Of a DNA stretch of 64,000 nt, positions 39,598-47,989 are shown one piece after another. A model generated the notes under the pieces. That model was given only the letters and a program-made list of their open reading frames with translations. It did no database searches and was not told where the DNA came from. The stretch is from Mycobacterium sp. E787 (lineage in GTDB: Bacteria > Actinomycetota > Actinomycetes > Mycobacteriales > Mycobacteriaceae): assembly GCF_001668725.1 (NCBI RefSeq), contig NZ_LZKL01000029.1:16824-80823 (forward strand), written 5' to 3'. The position numbers were made by a program, and so were the translations under genes. The first letter of the stretch is position 1. Each line of letters begins with the position of its first letter.

Positions 39598-40359
39598 ATG
39601 GCCGACGACGCACTCGACAGTCTGTACTGGGCGGAGCCCGACGCGTTCACCGCGCTGCGCGCCGAGTTGGTCGCCGAGGCGAAGCGGCAAGGCGACGCGG
39701 CGGCCGCCAAACACATCGGGGCGGCGCGCAAACCCACGACGGCGGCCTGGATCGTCAACCGGCTCGCGCTCGACCGGAAGGACACCAAGGAGCGCCTGGC
39801 CGACCTGGGTGATCGCCTGCGGGCCGCGCACGCCGAGATGGACGGCGAACGCATCCGCGCCCTGTCGGCCGAGCAGCACAAACTGATCGACGAACTCACC
39901 CGGGCCGCGCTGGCAGCGGCCGAGGTGAACCGGCCGTCGGCGGCGGTGCGCGAGGACGTCGCCGGCACGTTGCAGGCCGCGATCGCCGACCCCGACATCA
40001 CCGAGCGGCTCGGTCGGCTGGCCAAGCCCGAGAGCTGGTCGGGTTTCGGCGTCGGCGAGGCGGCACCCGCGGCCGCGCCCCCCGAGCGATCCGGCACCGC
40101 CGCGGAGCGGCGTCAGGAGAAACTGAAGAAAGGTCTGGCCGACGCCGAGCGGGCCAAGGCAGAGGCCGACGGCACCCTGTCGGAGCGGAAGGCAGACCGC
40201 GACGCGGCCCGGCAGCGCCGCGACGAAGCGCGCGCGGTCCTGCGCGACGCCGAACGCCGACTCGACAAAGCCGAAGCCGCCTGTGACGAGGCGCAGCGGG
40301 CCGGCCGGGCCGCCGCCGAATCGGTCAAAGAGGCAAAAGCGCAGCTAAAACGGGCGTGA
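39598..40359 (+). CDS. Conserved mycobacterial coiled-coil protein
   Basis: A 253-residue Ala/Arg/Glu-rich protein. Residues 1-140 are helical and begin ADDALDSLYWAEPDAFTALR, with ARKPTTAAWIVNRLAL, a motif shared by mycobacterial hypothetical proteins. Residues about 165-253 form a long coiled coil (ERRQEKLKKGLADAERAKAEAD... ending AKAQLKRA). No enzyme motif, signal or membrane segment. Divergent from the transpeptidase, 57 bp apart. Function unknown. Confidence 0.75.
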   Translation: MADDALDSLYWAEPDAFTALRAELVAEAKRQGDAAAAKHIGAARKPTTAAWIVNRLALDRKDTKERLADLGDRLRAAHAEMDGERIRALSAEQHKLIDELTRAALAAAEVNRPSAAVREDVAGTLQAAIADPDITERLGRLAKPESWSGFGVGEAAPAAAPPERSGTAAERRQEKLKKGLADAERAKAEADGTLSERKADRDAARQRRDEARAVLRDAERRLDKAEAACDEAQRAGRAAAESVKEAKAQLKRA

Positions 40360-40419
40360 TCGCGACCACGCGGGCGGCGGCCAGGTTTTCGCCGGTGATC
40401 CGCGGGTATCAGCCCAGCC

Positions 40420-41925
40420 GTGACTTCTTTATGGTTGGCCGACCGAGCCGAACAGCCTTGGGCTGCAAGCCAGCTTGATGACGGTCCCCGAACCGCCGAC
40501 GTCATCGTCGTCGGCGCCGGGATCACCGGACTGACGACCGCCGTCCTGCTGGCCCGCGCCGGCATGGACGTGCTGGTGCTGGAGGCGCGCACCGTCGGTG
40601 CCTGCGCCACCGGCAACACCACCGCCAAGATCAGCCTGCTGCAGGGCACCCAGCTGTCGCGGCTCCTGCCCCGGCACGGCCGGGACGTGGCTCGGGCCTA
40701 CGTCGACGGCAACCGGGAGGGCCAGGAGTGGGTGCTGCAGCACTGCGAGGCGCACGGCATCGCGGTGCAGCGCGAGGACGCCTACACCTATGCCCAGTCC
40801 GCGAAGGGCGTCTTGTCCGCCCGCGCCGAGCTGAAGGCCTGCCAGGCGGTCGGCCTGCCCGCGGTGTGGGACGACGACGCGGACGTGCCGTTCCCGTACC
40901 ACGGCGGCGTGCGGCTGCCCGACCAGGCCCAGTTCGATCCCATGCCGTTCCTCGACTCGCTGGCCACCGAGCTACTCGCTCGCGGTGGACGGCTGGTCGA
41001 GCACACCCGGGTCCGGCGGGTGTCCTGGCGCGGCGGGGGCGTGCGCGTGCACGTCGACGACGCCGCGCAGCGCGATGTCGAGCTCGAGGCCGGACAGCTG
41101 GTGCTGGCCACCGGAATCCCGATCCTGGACCGCGGCGGCTATTTCGCGCGGGTGAAGCCCAGCCGGTCCTACTGCCTGGCGTTCAAGGTTCCCGGCAACA
41201 TCACCCGGCCGATGATGATCTCCACCGACTCGCCGACGCGCTCGGTGCGCTACGCGCCCACCGCCGACGGCGAGCGGCTGATCGTGGGCGGGGCCGGCCA
41301 CACGGTGGGCCGTAAGAAGAGCCCCTCGAAATCCCTGGCGGAACTCTCGGACTGGGCGCGCAAGCATTATCCCGGCGCCGTGCAGACCCACTTCTGGTCG
41401 GCGCAGGACTACACGCCCATCGACCACCTGCCGTATGTGGGGCCCATCCTGCCGAACACCGAAACCATCTTCGTCGCAACGGGTTTCAACAAGTGGGGCA
41501 TGACCAACGGCGTCGCCGCGGCGTTGGCCCTGTCCAGCCGCATCCTGGGCGGACGGATGGACTGGTCCAGGGCGTTCGCCAGTTGGAGCCCCCACGAGCT
41601 GTCGGGTCTGCTGACGGCCATGCAGTTCAACGCCGAGGTGGGGTTCGACCTGGCGAAGGGCTGGATCACGCCGGTACTGCGCACCGGGAGTCGCAGCCCC
41701 GTCAACGGCGAGGGCGGCGTGGTGAGCGGGCCGCCGTGGCACCTCGAGGCGCGCTGCCGCGTGGACGGCACCGAGCACCGCGTGTCGCCGGTGTGCCCGC
41801 ACCTGGGCGGGATCGTGAATTGGAACGACGCCGACGAGGCGTGGGAGTGCCCGCTGCACGGCTCGCGGTTCGCGCCGGACGGAACGCTGCTGGAAGGGCC
41901 GGCCACCCGCGACCTGACCGCCTAG
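40420..41925 (+). CDS. FAD-dependent oxidoreductase with C-terminal Rieske domain
   Basis: A 501-residue fusion. Residues about 25-390 form a DAO-type FAD domain (VIVVGAGITGLTTAVLLARAG, HWPT-like VKPSRSY, FVATGFNKWGMTNGVAAA). Residues about 415-500 form a Rieske [2Fe-2S] domain with CPHLGG and CPLHGSRF. DAO-Rieske fusions occur widely and may be a self-contained electron-transfer oxidase; specific substrate unknown. GTG 40420 (TSLWLADRAEQPW) was selected as the first start with family N-terminus. Convergent with the cupin gene, 3 bp apart. Confidence 0.9.
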   Translation: MTSLWLADRAEQPWAASQLDDGPRTADVIVVGAGITGLTTAVLLARAGMDVLVLEARTVGACATGNTTAKISLLQGTQLSRLLPRHGRDVARAYVDGNREGQEWVLQHCEAHGIAVQREDAYTYAQSAKGVLSARAELKACQAVGLPAVWDDDADVPFPYHGGVRLPDQAQFDPMPFLDSLATELLARGGRLVEHTRVRRVSWRGGGVRVHVDDAAQRDVELEAGQLVLATGIPILDRGGYFARVKPSRSYCLAFKVPGNITRPMMISTDSPTRSVRYAPTADGERLIVGGAGHTVGRKKSPSKSLAELSDWARKHYPGAVQTHFWSAQDYTPIDHLPYVGPILPNTETIFVATGFNKWGMTNGVAAALALSSRILGGRMDWSRAFASWSPHELSGLLTAMQFNAEVGFDLAKGWITPVLRTGSRSPVNGEGGVVSGPPWHLEARCRVDGTEHRVSPVCPHLGGIVNWNDADEAWECPLHGSRFAPDGTLLEGPATRDLTA

Positions 41926-41928
41926 GTG

Positions 41929-42486
41929 TCAGACCTGACGCCACGACGGCTGGGCGGGGTCGACCAGCTGCATGTCGACCGGGCCGACCCCGAAAACGGC
42001 GATCACGGCCGGGTTGGGCTGATTCGCCGGGACGCCGTCGTAGTGGGGGGTGCGGGCGGTCCGCTTGACGTAACCGCCCGGGCCGACGGGCACCGCGTCC
42101 TGAGGCCGAAAGTCATTGCCGCTGTTGACGAACCACGTGCCGAATACGACGACCTGTATCCGGTCTGTGGCATAGGTGTGGGGCGCGCTGAACCATCCCG
42201 GATTCCATCTCATCATGACCAGGTAGGGTCCAGGCTGGTTGAAATCCCCGTACAGCATCGCCATCTCGCCGCTGCGGGGCGGCAGGTTGCCCCACGCCTG
42301 GAAACCGATCTTGTCGTACGGCAGGACGAAAGTTTCGGCCGGGTCCGGGCCGGTGCCGGGCGGCGGCGACAAATCGATATCCGTCAGGTGCCCCGTGCTG
42401 CGCGACTTGTCGCCGGCGGCGACCGCCGCAAGCAGCAATGGCGCCGCCATCAGCAACGAACGCCTGCTCGATTCCAGATACCCCAT
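41929..42486 (-). CDS. Tat-exported cupin-like protein
   Basis: A 185-residue protein with a Tat-type signal (SSRRSLLMAAPLLLAAVAA) and a cupin-type beta barrel (AMLYGDFNQPGPYLVMMRWNPGWFSAPHTYATDRIQVVVFGTWFVN then GPGGYVKRTARTPHYDG). His residues in APHTYA and TPHYDG are placed as metal ligands in ChrR-like cupins. Located outside the cytoplasm. ATG 42486 was preferred to GTG 42489. The reaction is unknown. Confidence 0.75.
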   Translation of the reverse strand: MGYLESSRRSLLMAAPLLLAAVAAGDKSRSTGHLTDIDLSPPPGTGPDPAETFVLPYDKIGFQAWGNLPPRSGEMAMLYGDFNQPGPYLVMMRWNPGWFSAPHTYATDRIQVVVFGTWFVNSGNDFRPQDAVPVGPGGYVKRTARTPHYDGVPANQPNPAVIAVFGVGPVDMQLVDPAQPSWRQV

Positions 42487-42529
42487 CACGCACCCCCAAT
42501 ACCGTGTGCGTCAATGATATTCGAACGAT

Positions 42530-43573
42530 TCAGCCCGATTTCTGGTAGACCAGCCAGCGCAACTCGATCGGTGATTCGTCCCGCTTGACGTCGAAGACGT
42601 CGAGGCCGCTGGCCCAGCCCTCGAACCAGCCCGTCGGGGGCCAGGCGCCCTCGGGCAGGTTGGCTTTCTCGTACTCGTAGGCCGAATCGTCGGCGACGAG
42701 CGCCAGCGGCAGCTCCGCCCCGGCGCCGGCCACCTCGTCCCGGGTGAAGATCATGGTGTTGCACTGCTGCCCGAGCTCGCGGGCGGTGCTGTCGGGCGTG
42801 TAGCCCGGTCGCGCCAGAAAGGCGTTGAAGATCAGGCGTCCGCCGGGGGCCAGGCAGTCGGCGGCCAGTTCGAACAGGCCGCGCAACTCGTGCGTCGTCC
42901 GGAAGTCGGGCACCACCTCGGCGAGCACCATCAACTGATACTCGTCATGGACGCCCTCCACGGCCGTGAAGACGTCGCTCTGGATGACGCGCACGCCCAG
43001 CGATTCACGTTCGGCCTCCGCGCGCATGAGATCGGCGAACTTCGGCGCCATCTCGACCGCGTCCACGGGGTGGCCGAGCCGGGCCAGGGCCAGCGCGTTG
43101 CGGCCCGTTCCGGCGCCGACGTCCAGCACCCGGAACGTCGCGGGGTCGGCCGCCTCACGGGCAAGCGCCACCACGCGTGCGTCGGGCTCGGTGCCGAACA
43201 GCGGCGGCGGCCGGGTGGCCACCCAGTTGTCGTAGTCCGCCTCGACCGTCCGCCATTCGGCCTTGACCTGGTAGTTCAGGCCGGTCCCGAAAGGCAGCTG
43301 AAACGAGATCGCGATGTCGGAACGCTGGGAGGCCTTGAACGCCTTGGCCAGCTCGCCTTCCAGCACCTTCCTGAGCTGAATCGACTGTTCCGGTGTGTAC
43401 GGAACGCCCAGGGTGGCACAGAGGTTGGCGCACAACTCGACGTACTCGTCGAGCATGCCCGGGACGGCCGGCACGGTAATCTGGCCCTCGGCCAATGATC
43501 GGCGATACATCCGCCTGACCATCGCGTCGCGCAACATCGAGCGATCGAACGATTTGGGGGGTGGCTCGTCCAC
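42530..43573 (-). CDS. Class I SAM-dependent methyltransferase with N-terminal extension
   Basis: A 347-residue protein. Residues 1-120 are a helical extension (MLRDAMVRRMYRRSLAEG; LRKVLEGELAKAFKASQRS), and residues about 145-275 the methyltransferase fold (FRVLDVGAGTGRNALALARLG; VIQSDVFTA; LAPGGRLIFNAFLARPGYT). The C-terminal part after that resembles no known substrate domain. GTG 43573. It diverges from the PPE gene at 43767. Substrate unknown. Confidence 0.85.
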   Translation of the reverse strand: MDEPPPKSFDRSMLRDAMVRRMYRRSLAEGQITVPAVPGMLDEYVELCANLCATLGVPYTPEQSIQLRKVLEGELAKAFKASQRSDIAISFQLPFGTGLNYQVKAEWRTVEADYDNWVATRPPPLFGTEPDARVVALAREAADPATFRVLDVGAGTGRNALALARLGHPVDAVEMAPKFADLMRAEAERESLGVRVIQSDVFTAVEGVHDEYQLMVLAEVVPDFRTTHELRGLFELAADCLAPGGRLIFNAFLARPGYTPDSTARELGQQCNTMIFTRDEVAGAGAELPLALVADDSAYEYEKANLPEGAWPPTGWFEGWASGLDVFDVKRDESPIELRWLVYQKSG

Positions 43574-43657
43574 CAGACTCTTCTACACGACCCGCTCCCC
43601 GGGCGCACAGGGACGGGCTCCGACGCCGATCATTCACACGTTTGTTTACCGTGTTAA

Positions 43658-43676
43658 CGGCAACATTCATTTGCCG
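43658..43676. repeat. Inverted repeat upstream of the PPE gene
   Basis: CGGCAA (43658-43663) and TTGCCG (43671-43676) with a 7-nt spacer lie in the 193-bp divergent region, 90 bp before the PPE start. Possible regulator site. A similar GCCATTTG/CAAATGGC element follows the gene. Confidence 0.4.
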
Positions 43677-43766
43677 GACATGTACTAGTGACGGAAAGTA
43701 CTGCGCCGCCCAGCCGCCGAGGCCGTCGATGCGCCGGCGACGTTTGCATCGATCGAAGGGACCGAC

Positions 43767-45119
43767 ATGGACTACGCAGCGCTGCCCCCGGAGATCAACT
43801 CCGCCCGCATCTACGCCGGCCCCGGGTCCGGGCCGATGCTGGCCGCCGCGACGGCTTGGGACGGGTTGGCCGCCGCGCTGCATTCGGCGGCGAGTTCCTA
43901 TCAATCGGAGCTCGCGGCGTTGACCGCCGGGCCGTGGCTCGGCCCTTCGGCGGCATCGATGGCCGCCGCGGCTGCCCCCTACGTGGCGTGGACGAGCGTC
44001 TCGGCCGCGCAGGCCGAGCAGACCGCCAACCAGGCCAAGGCCGCGGCCGCGGCCTACGAGACGGCGTTCGCCGAGACGGTGCCGCCTCCCGTGGTCGCGG
44101 CAAACCGCAGCCTGCTGCTGGCCCTGGTCGCGACGAACATCTTCGGCCAGAACACCCCGGCGATCGCGACGACCGAGGCGCAGTACGCCGAGATGTGGGC
44201 CCAGGACGCGGTCGCCATGTACGGCTACGCCGCGGCCTCGGCGCTGGCGACGGCGCTGACGCCGTTCTCGCCGCCGCCGCGGAACACCAACTCGGCCGGG
44301 CCGGCCACCCAAGCGGCGGCCGTCGCGGAGGCCACCGGCACCTCGGCGGGCAACGCGCAGGCCGCGGTGTCGAGTGTCCCGCAGGCGATGTCCGCGGTGC
44401 CCGGCGCCCTGACCAGCCTCGCGGCGACTCCGGCCCAGGCGACGCCGCTGGACGCGCTCGGCCTGATAAGCGATCTGATTGCGATTTTCCTCGACGCGCC
44501 GGCCAGCGTCGCGGGACTTGGTATCGACGCGCCAGGGACGCTCGTGGCTCTTCCCTTCGACGTTGTCGGCGCCCTGACCGGTTTCCACACCGACGACATC
44601 GTCAGCGGCTGGGCGGGGATTCAGGCCTGGCCCGGCACGGCGCCGGTGCCGCCCACGCCGTTCCCGGTGATCACCAACCTGGCCGGCGGTTCGGCCGCGA
44701 CGGCGGGTCTTGCCGAAGCGAAAACGATTGGGGCGCTGTCGGTTCCACCGGCCTGGACCTACGAGACGACGATGATCCGGCCGCTGGCGGTCGCCTTGCC
44801 GGCGGCGACCGCGGCCGCCGCGGACGCCTCCGCCGGCAGCGCGGGGAGCCTGTTCAGCCAGATGGCGCTGGCGGGCATGGCCGGGCGTGCGATGGCGGGC
44901 ACCGGCGGTGCCGGCGGCGGCCCCGGCCGCCGGGAGCGGATCGGGCTGCCCACGACGAGCGGCAAGGCCGACGAGAAGGAGGCGCCGCCGGAGGCTCCGG
45001 CCGGGGGCCCGGTCACCAGCATCGCCGCCGAGCTGCGCGAGCTGGCGTCCCTGCGCGATGCGGGAGTGCTCACCGACGAGGAATTCACCGCGCAGAAAAA
45101 GCGCCTGCTGGCCCATTGA
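43767..45119 (+). CDS. PPE-SVP protein with C-terminal SHOCT-like domain
   Basis: A 450-residue PPE protein of the SVP group. The PPE domain (about 1-180) begins [21 protein letters not shown] with [19 protein letters not shown] helices and the [22 protein letters not shown] helix tip. The central linker carries [10 protein letters not shown] (SVP motif). The C-terminal 35 residues ([31 protein letters not shown]) match the SHOCT pattern, a short oligomerisation domain. This combination is unusual among PPE proteins. Probably secreted through an ESX system with a PE partner, but no PE gene is adjacent. Confidence 0.9.
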   Translation: MDYAALPPEINSARIYAGPGSGPMLAAATAWDGLAAALHSAASSYQSELAALTAGPWLGPSAASMAAAAAPYVAWTSVSAAQAEQTANQAKAAAAAYETAFAETVPPPVVAANRSLLLALVATNIFGQNTPAIATTEAQYAEMWAQDAVAMYGYAAASALATALTPFSPPPRNTNSAGPATQAAAVAEATGTSAGNAQAAVSSVPQAMSAVPGALTSLAATPAQATPLDALGLISDLIAIFLDAPASVAGLGIDAPGTLVALPFDVVGALTGFHTDDIVSGWAGIQAWPGTAPVPPTPFPVITNLAGGSAATAGLAEAKTIGALSVPPAWTYETTMIRPLAVALPAATAAAADASAGSAGSLFSQMALAGMAGRAMAGTGGAGGGPGRRERIGLPTTSGKADEKEAPPEAPAGGPVTSIAAELRELASLRDAGVLTDEEFTAQKKRLLAH

Positions 45120-45495
45120 GCCCGTAGCAAATTGTCGATCAGGGCAATAGTTGCCATTTGACGGCAAATGGCGGCGGGTGGCCGGCCGGTAACCGCGCGT
45201 ATTCGCTAACGTCGCATTGCCGCCACCGGGTTAACCCGTTGTTGCCACTTCTCCGGCGGCCACGCCGAATATGAGAACCGGCTGTGCGATTTCCGCCCAG
45301 GGCGCTTCCGGCGGGGCGCCCCGACGACCGATCCCGACCACCACCTTCACGAACGGGTGGCACACGGGCTGGGCGCCGATCGTCGTAACCCCGCAAATCG
45401 GCTGCCCCAGGTTTCTTATATTTTTAATATTCGCCCGGCGTGAACACCCATATACTGACGACACCCAGGACGTCGAAGAAAAGAAGGGGCACGAA
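45120..45495. other. Intergenic region between PPE-SHOCT and DUF732 genes
   Basis: This 376-bp region contains no supported gene. It holds a perfect inverted repeat GCCATTTG-ACGG-CAAATGGC at 45153-45172 that can form a hairpin downstream of the PPE gene, and an AT-rich segment (TTATATTTTTAATATT) at about 45416-45431 followed by TATACT at 45451-45456, a likely -10 for the DUF732 gene. Confidence 0.6.
45153..45172. repeat. Hairpin downstream of the PPE-SHOCT gene
   Basis: GCCATTTG and CAAATGGC, separated by ACGG, are a perfect 8-bp inverted repeat 33 bp after the stop codon at 45119. No T-run follows. Either a weak terminator or an operator. Confidence 0.45.
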
Positions 45496-45819
45496 ATGTC
45501 TGCACCTCGCTGGCTGACCAAACTGACTATCCCCGTGATGGTTGGCGCCGCGCTGACCGCAAGCACCGCCATTGCGTCGGCCGACGCCACGGACGACGCA
45601 TACTTCGCCAAACTGAAGAACCTGGGATTCTCGTGGCCCTCGTCGAATGACTCCGACATGATCGCGATGGGGCACGCGGTCTGCGCCGACCGGATGGCCG
45701 GCAAGACGCCCGATGCGATCGCCGCCGACTTGCACTCCAGCATGAGTTCGAAGGGCTTCTCGTTCGCGGACATGACCGGCTGGGTCAGCGCGGCGGAGTC
45801 GACCTACTGCCCGGGCTAG
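45496..45819 (+). CDS. Secreted DUF732 protein
   Basis: A 107-residue secreted DUF732 protein. The signal peptide (KLTIPVMVGAALTASTAIASA) is followed by DATDDAYFAKLKNLGFSW, AVCADRMAGKTPDAIAADL and AESTYCPG. The two Cys of the mature part are conserved in the family. Function unknown; mycobacteria have many copies. ATG 45496 has AAGGGG upstream. Confidence 0.92.
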   Translation: MSAPRWLTKLTIPVMVGAALTASTAIASADATDDAYFAKLKNLGFSWPSSNDSDMIAMGHAVCADRMAGKTPDAIAADLHSSMSSKGFSFADMTGWVSAAESTYCPG

Positions 45820-45895
45820 TCACTTCGCTCCACCCGGCGAACACATACTGTTTCCATCACGGTGTGTGCGATGTGCGCGGGGTGGGGAGGTGCCG

Positions 45896-46705
45896 ATGCG
45901 GGTGGAGAGTTTGCGCCGGTACCCGGTGAAGTCCATGCTCGGCGAGAGCGTCGACAGCCTGTTCGTCGACGAGGGCGGCGCCGAGGGCGACCGGCGGCTG
46001 GCCCTCATCGACACCGAGACCGGGCACGTGGCGAGCGCCAAACAGGCACGGCTGTGGCGCGGCCTGCTGAAGTGCACCGCCGCAGGCGCCGGGCGGGTGA
46101 GCATCCGGCTGCCCGACGGGACGAACGTCGCGTCCGACGACCCCGACATCGACGACGCGCTGTCGAGGTTGCTGGGACGGAAGGTCCGGCTGGTCAGGCA
46201 GCGACCGGACGGCGCAACGCTGGAACGCCCGGATCCGGAGAAGCTGCTGGAGTTCGGCTTGGACGCGTCGGACGCCGAGGTCGGCGGCCGGATCCTCGAG
46301 ATCGCTCAGTCGACCCCGGGTGACTCGTTCACCGACGAGGCCCCGCTGCACGCGATCACGACGGCCACCCTCGACCACATCGGCGTCGAGGCGCTGCGCT
46401 ACCGGCCGAACCTGGTTATCGCGACGCCACCGGGCTACCCGCCGTATGGCGAAAGCGACTGGATCGGAAAAGAAATCGCGGTCGGGGAGGCGCGGCTGCG
46501 CGCCCTGACGTCCACCTCACGGTGCGTGGTGCCGACGCTCGAGCACGGCCCGCTGCCGCGTGCCCCGCAGGCGCTTCGCATCCCCGCGACCGAGAACCGT
46601 TGGAACACCGGCGGTCACGGACCGCAGCCGTGCGCGGGCGCCTACCTGCAGGTGCTGGCGCAGGGCGTCATCCGCGTCGGCGACCCCGTCACCGTTGGGA
46701 CATAG
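45896..46705 (+). CDS. MOSC-domain molybdenum-cofactor sulfurase-like protein
   Basis: A 269-residue protein with an N-terminal beta-barrel (VESLRRYPVKSMLGESVD) and a C-terminal MOSC domain (LHAITTATLDHIGVEALRYRPNLVIATPPGYPPYGESDWIGKEIAVGEARL then RCVVPTLEHG). MOSC proteins transfer sulfur to, or bind, molybdenum cofactor, as in mARC-type N-hydroxylamine reductases. The conserved Cys is in TSRCVVPT. ATG 45896, with GGGGAGG upstream. Converges with the P450 gene. Confidence 0.9.
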   Translation: MRVESLRRYPVKSMLGESVDSLFVDEGGAEGDRRLALIDTETGHVASAKQARLWRGLLKCTAAGAGRVSIRLPDGTNVASDDPDIDDALSRLLGRKVRLVRQRPDGATLERPDPEKLLEFGLDASDAEVGGRILEIAQSTPGDSFTDEAPLHAITTATLDHIGVEALRYRPNLVIATPPGYPPYGESDWIGKEIAVGEARLRALTSTSRCVVPTLEHGPLPRAPQALRIPATENRWNTGGHGPQPCAGAYLQVLAQGVIRVGDPVTVGT

Positions 46706-46711
46706 CCGCTT

Positions 46712-47974
46712 TCAGTCGGTGATCGCGGCGAAGTCCACCCACAGGTGTCGCGGCCCGCGGAACACCTGATTGTGCCGATACGGCGGCGGGTCGACGACCA
46801 GCTTCGGAGATTCGACGCGCCGCAGGAAGGCTTCCAGCGCCAGGTTGACCTCCAGACGCGCCAGCGGGCCGCCCATGCAGGTGTGAATGCCGCTGCCCCA
46901 ACCGAAATGCTCGTTGTCCTCCCGCAGCGGGTCGAAACGATCCGGGTCGTCGAACCGCCGCGGATCCCGATTCGCCGCCGCGTAGACGAGGTGCACCGCC
47001 GAGCCGGCCGGGATCACCGTGCCGCCGATCTCGATGTCGGCGGTGGCGCTGCGGCTGGGGAAGAACTGCACCGCCGACTGCAGCCGCTGCACCTCCTCGA
47101 TGGCGCGCGGGATCAGCTCCGGACGCTGCCGCAGCAGATCCCACGAGCCGGGGTTGCGCAGCAGCGTCATCACGCAGTTGGTGATGGTGTTGACCGTGGA
47201 GTCGTGGCCCGCGACCAAGAGCAGCATGGCGTTGGACGTCGTCTCCTGCACCGACATCGGGCCGTCGGGCCCGTCGTCGTGCAGCAGCTTGGACAGCAGG
47301 CCCTCGCCGGGCGTCTGGGCGTACCTGCCCACCAGGCCACCCAGGTAGTCCTGCAATGCGGCGGTGCCGGCACGGCCCTTTTCGGCCAGCGCCCGGCCCT
47401 CTTCGGTGGCGCCCTCCGGGCCGAGGTCGCTGCCCATCATGAAGTCGAAGATCCAGGCGTGAAACATCGGCTCGTCTTCGACGGGCACGCCGAGAATTTT
47501 GCAGATGACCGCGACGGGTATCGGGTAGGCGAATTCCTCCACCACGTCCAGGCGGGTCTTGCCGCGGGCCTTGACCTTGTCCAGCATCTCATCGGCGAGC
47601 CGGGCGACGAACGGCTCCATGCCCGGGATCAGGTCGGGTGAGTGCGGCGGGCCGAAATGACGCATCACCTGCCGGCGGGCCCGGTCGTGATCGGGCGGAT
47701 CGGAAACGATGATGCTGGGGGCGCGGCCGTAGGCCTGCATGTGTTCGCTTCCGGCGGCGGGCTTTTCGCCGCCCAGCCGCGCCGGGCTTCGGCTGATGTC
47801 GGAGCTGATCCGCGGGTCGTGGGCGAGCGCGAGCAGCTCGCGATAACCGGTGACGACGTACGTGTCGTCGGCGACCTTGGCCACGGGCGTCCCGCGCAGC
47901 TCGCGGAAGTAGGGATAGGGGTTGGGGCGGTTCTCGAATTTCATCGCCTCGTCCCAGGCGGTTTCGGCATCCAT
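46712..47974 (-). CDS. Cytochrome P450
   Basis: A 420-residue class I P450 monooxygenase. I-helix oxygen-binding AGHDSTVNTI (about 235-244), K-helix EVQR (ExxR), and heme-ligand FGWGSGIHTCMGGPLARLE (Cys ligand in HTCMGG). It is the third gene of an operon with its own [3Fe-4S]-type ferredoxin and ferredoxin reductase, so electrons go NAD(P)H to reductase to ferredoxin to P450. CYP family and substrate cannot be assigned. ATG 47974. Confidence 0.95.
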   Translation of the reverse strand: MDAETAWDEAMKFENRPNPYPYFRELRGTPVAKVADDTYVVTGYRELLALAHDPRISSDISRSPARLGGEKPAAGSEHMQAYGRAPSIIVSDPPDHDRARRQVMRHFGPPHSPDLIPGMEPFVARLADEMLDKVKARGKTRLDVVEEFAYPIPVAVICKILGVPVEDEPMFHAWIFDFMMGSDLGPEGATEEGRALAEKGRAGTAALQDYLGGLVGRYAQTPGEGLLSKLLHDDGPDGPMSVQETTSNAMLLLVAGHDSTVNTITNCVMTLLRNPGSWDLLRQRPELIPRAIEEVQRLQSAVQFFPSRSATADIEIGGTVIPAGSAVHLVYAAANRDPRRFDDPDRFDPLREDNEHFGWGSGIHTCMGGPLARLEVNLALEAFLRRVESPKLVVDPPPYRHNQVFRGPRHLWVDFAAITD

Positions 47975-47989
47975 CGTCGGCTCCTCGAG

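Noticed and set aside
43155..45167. A long antisense frame across the PPE-SHOCT gene
   Set aside because: Repetitive Gly/Arg composition with no domain, opposite to a typical PPE protein.
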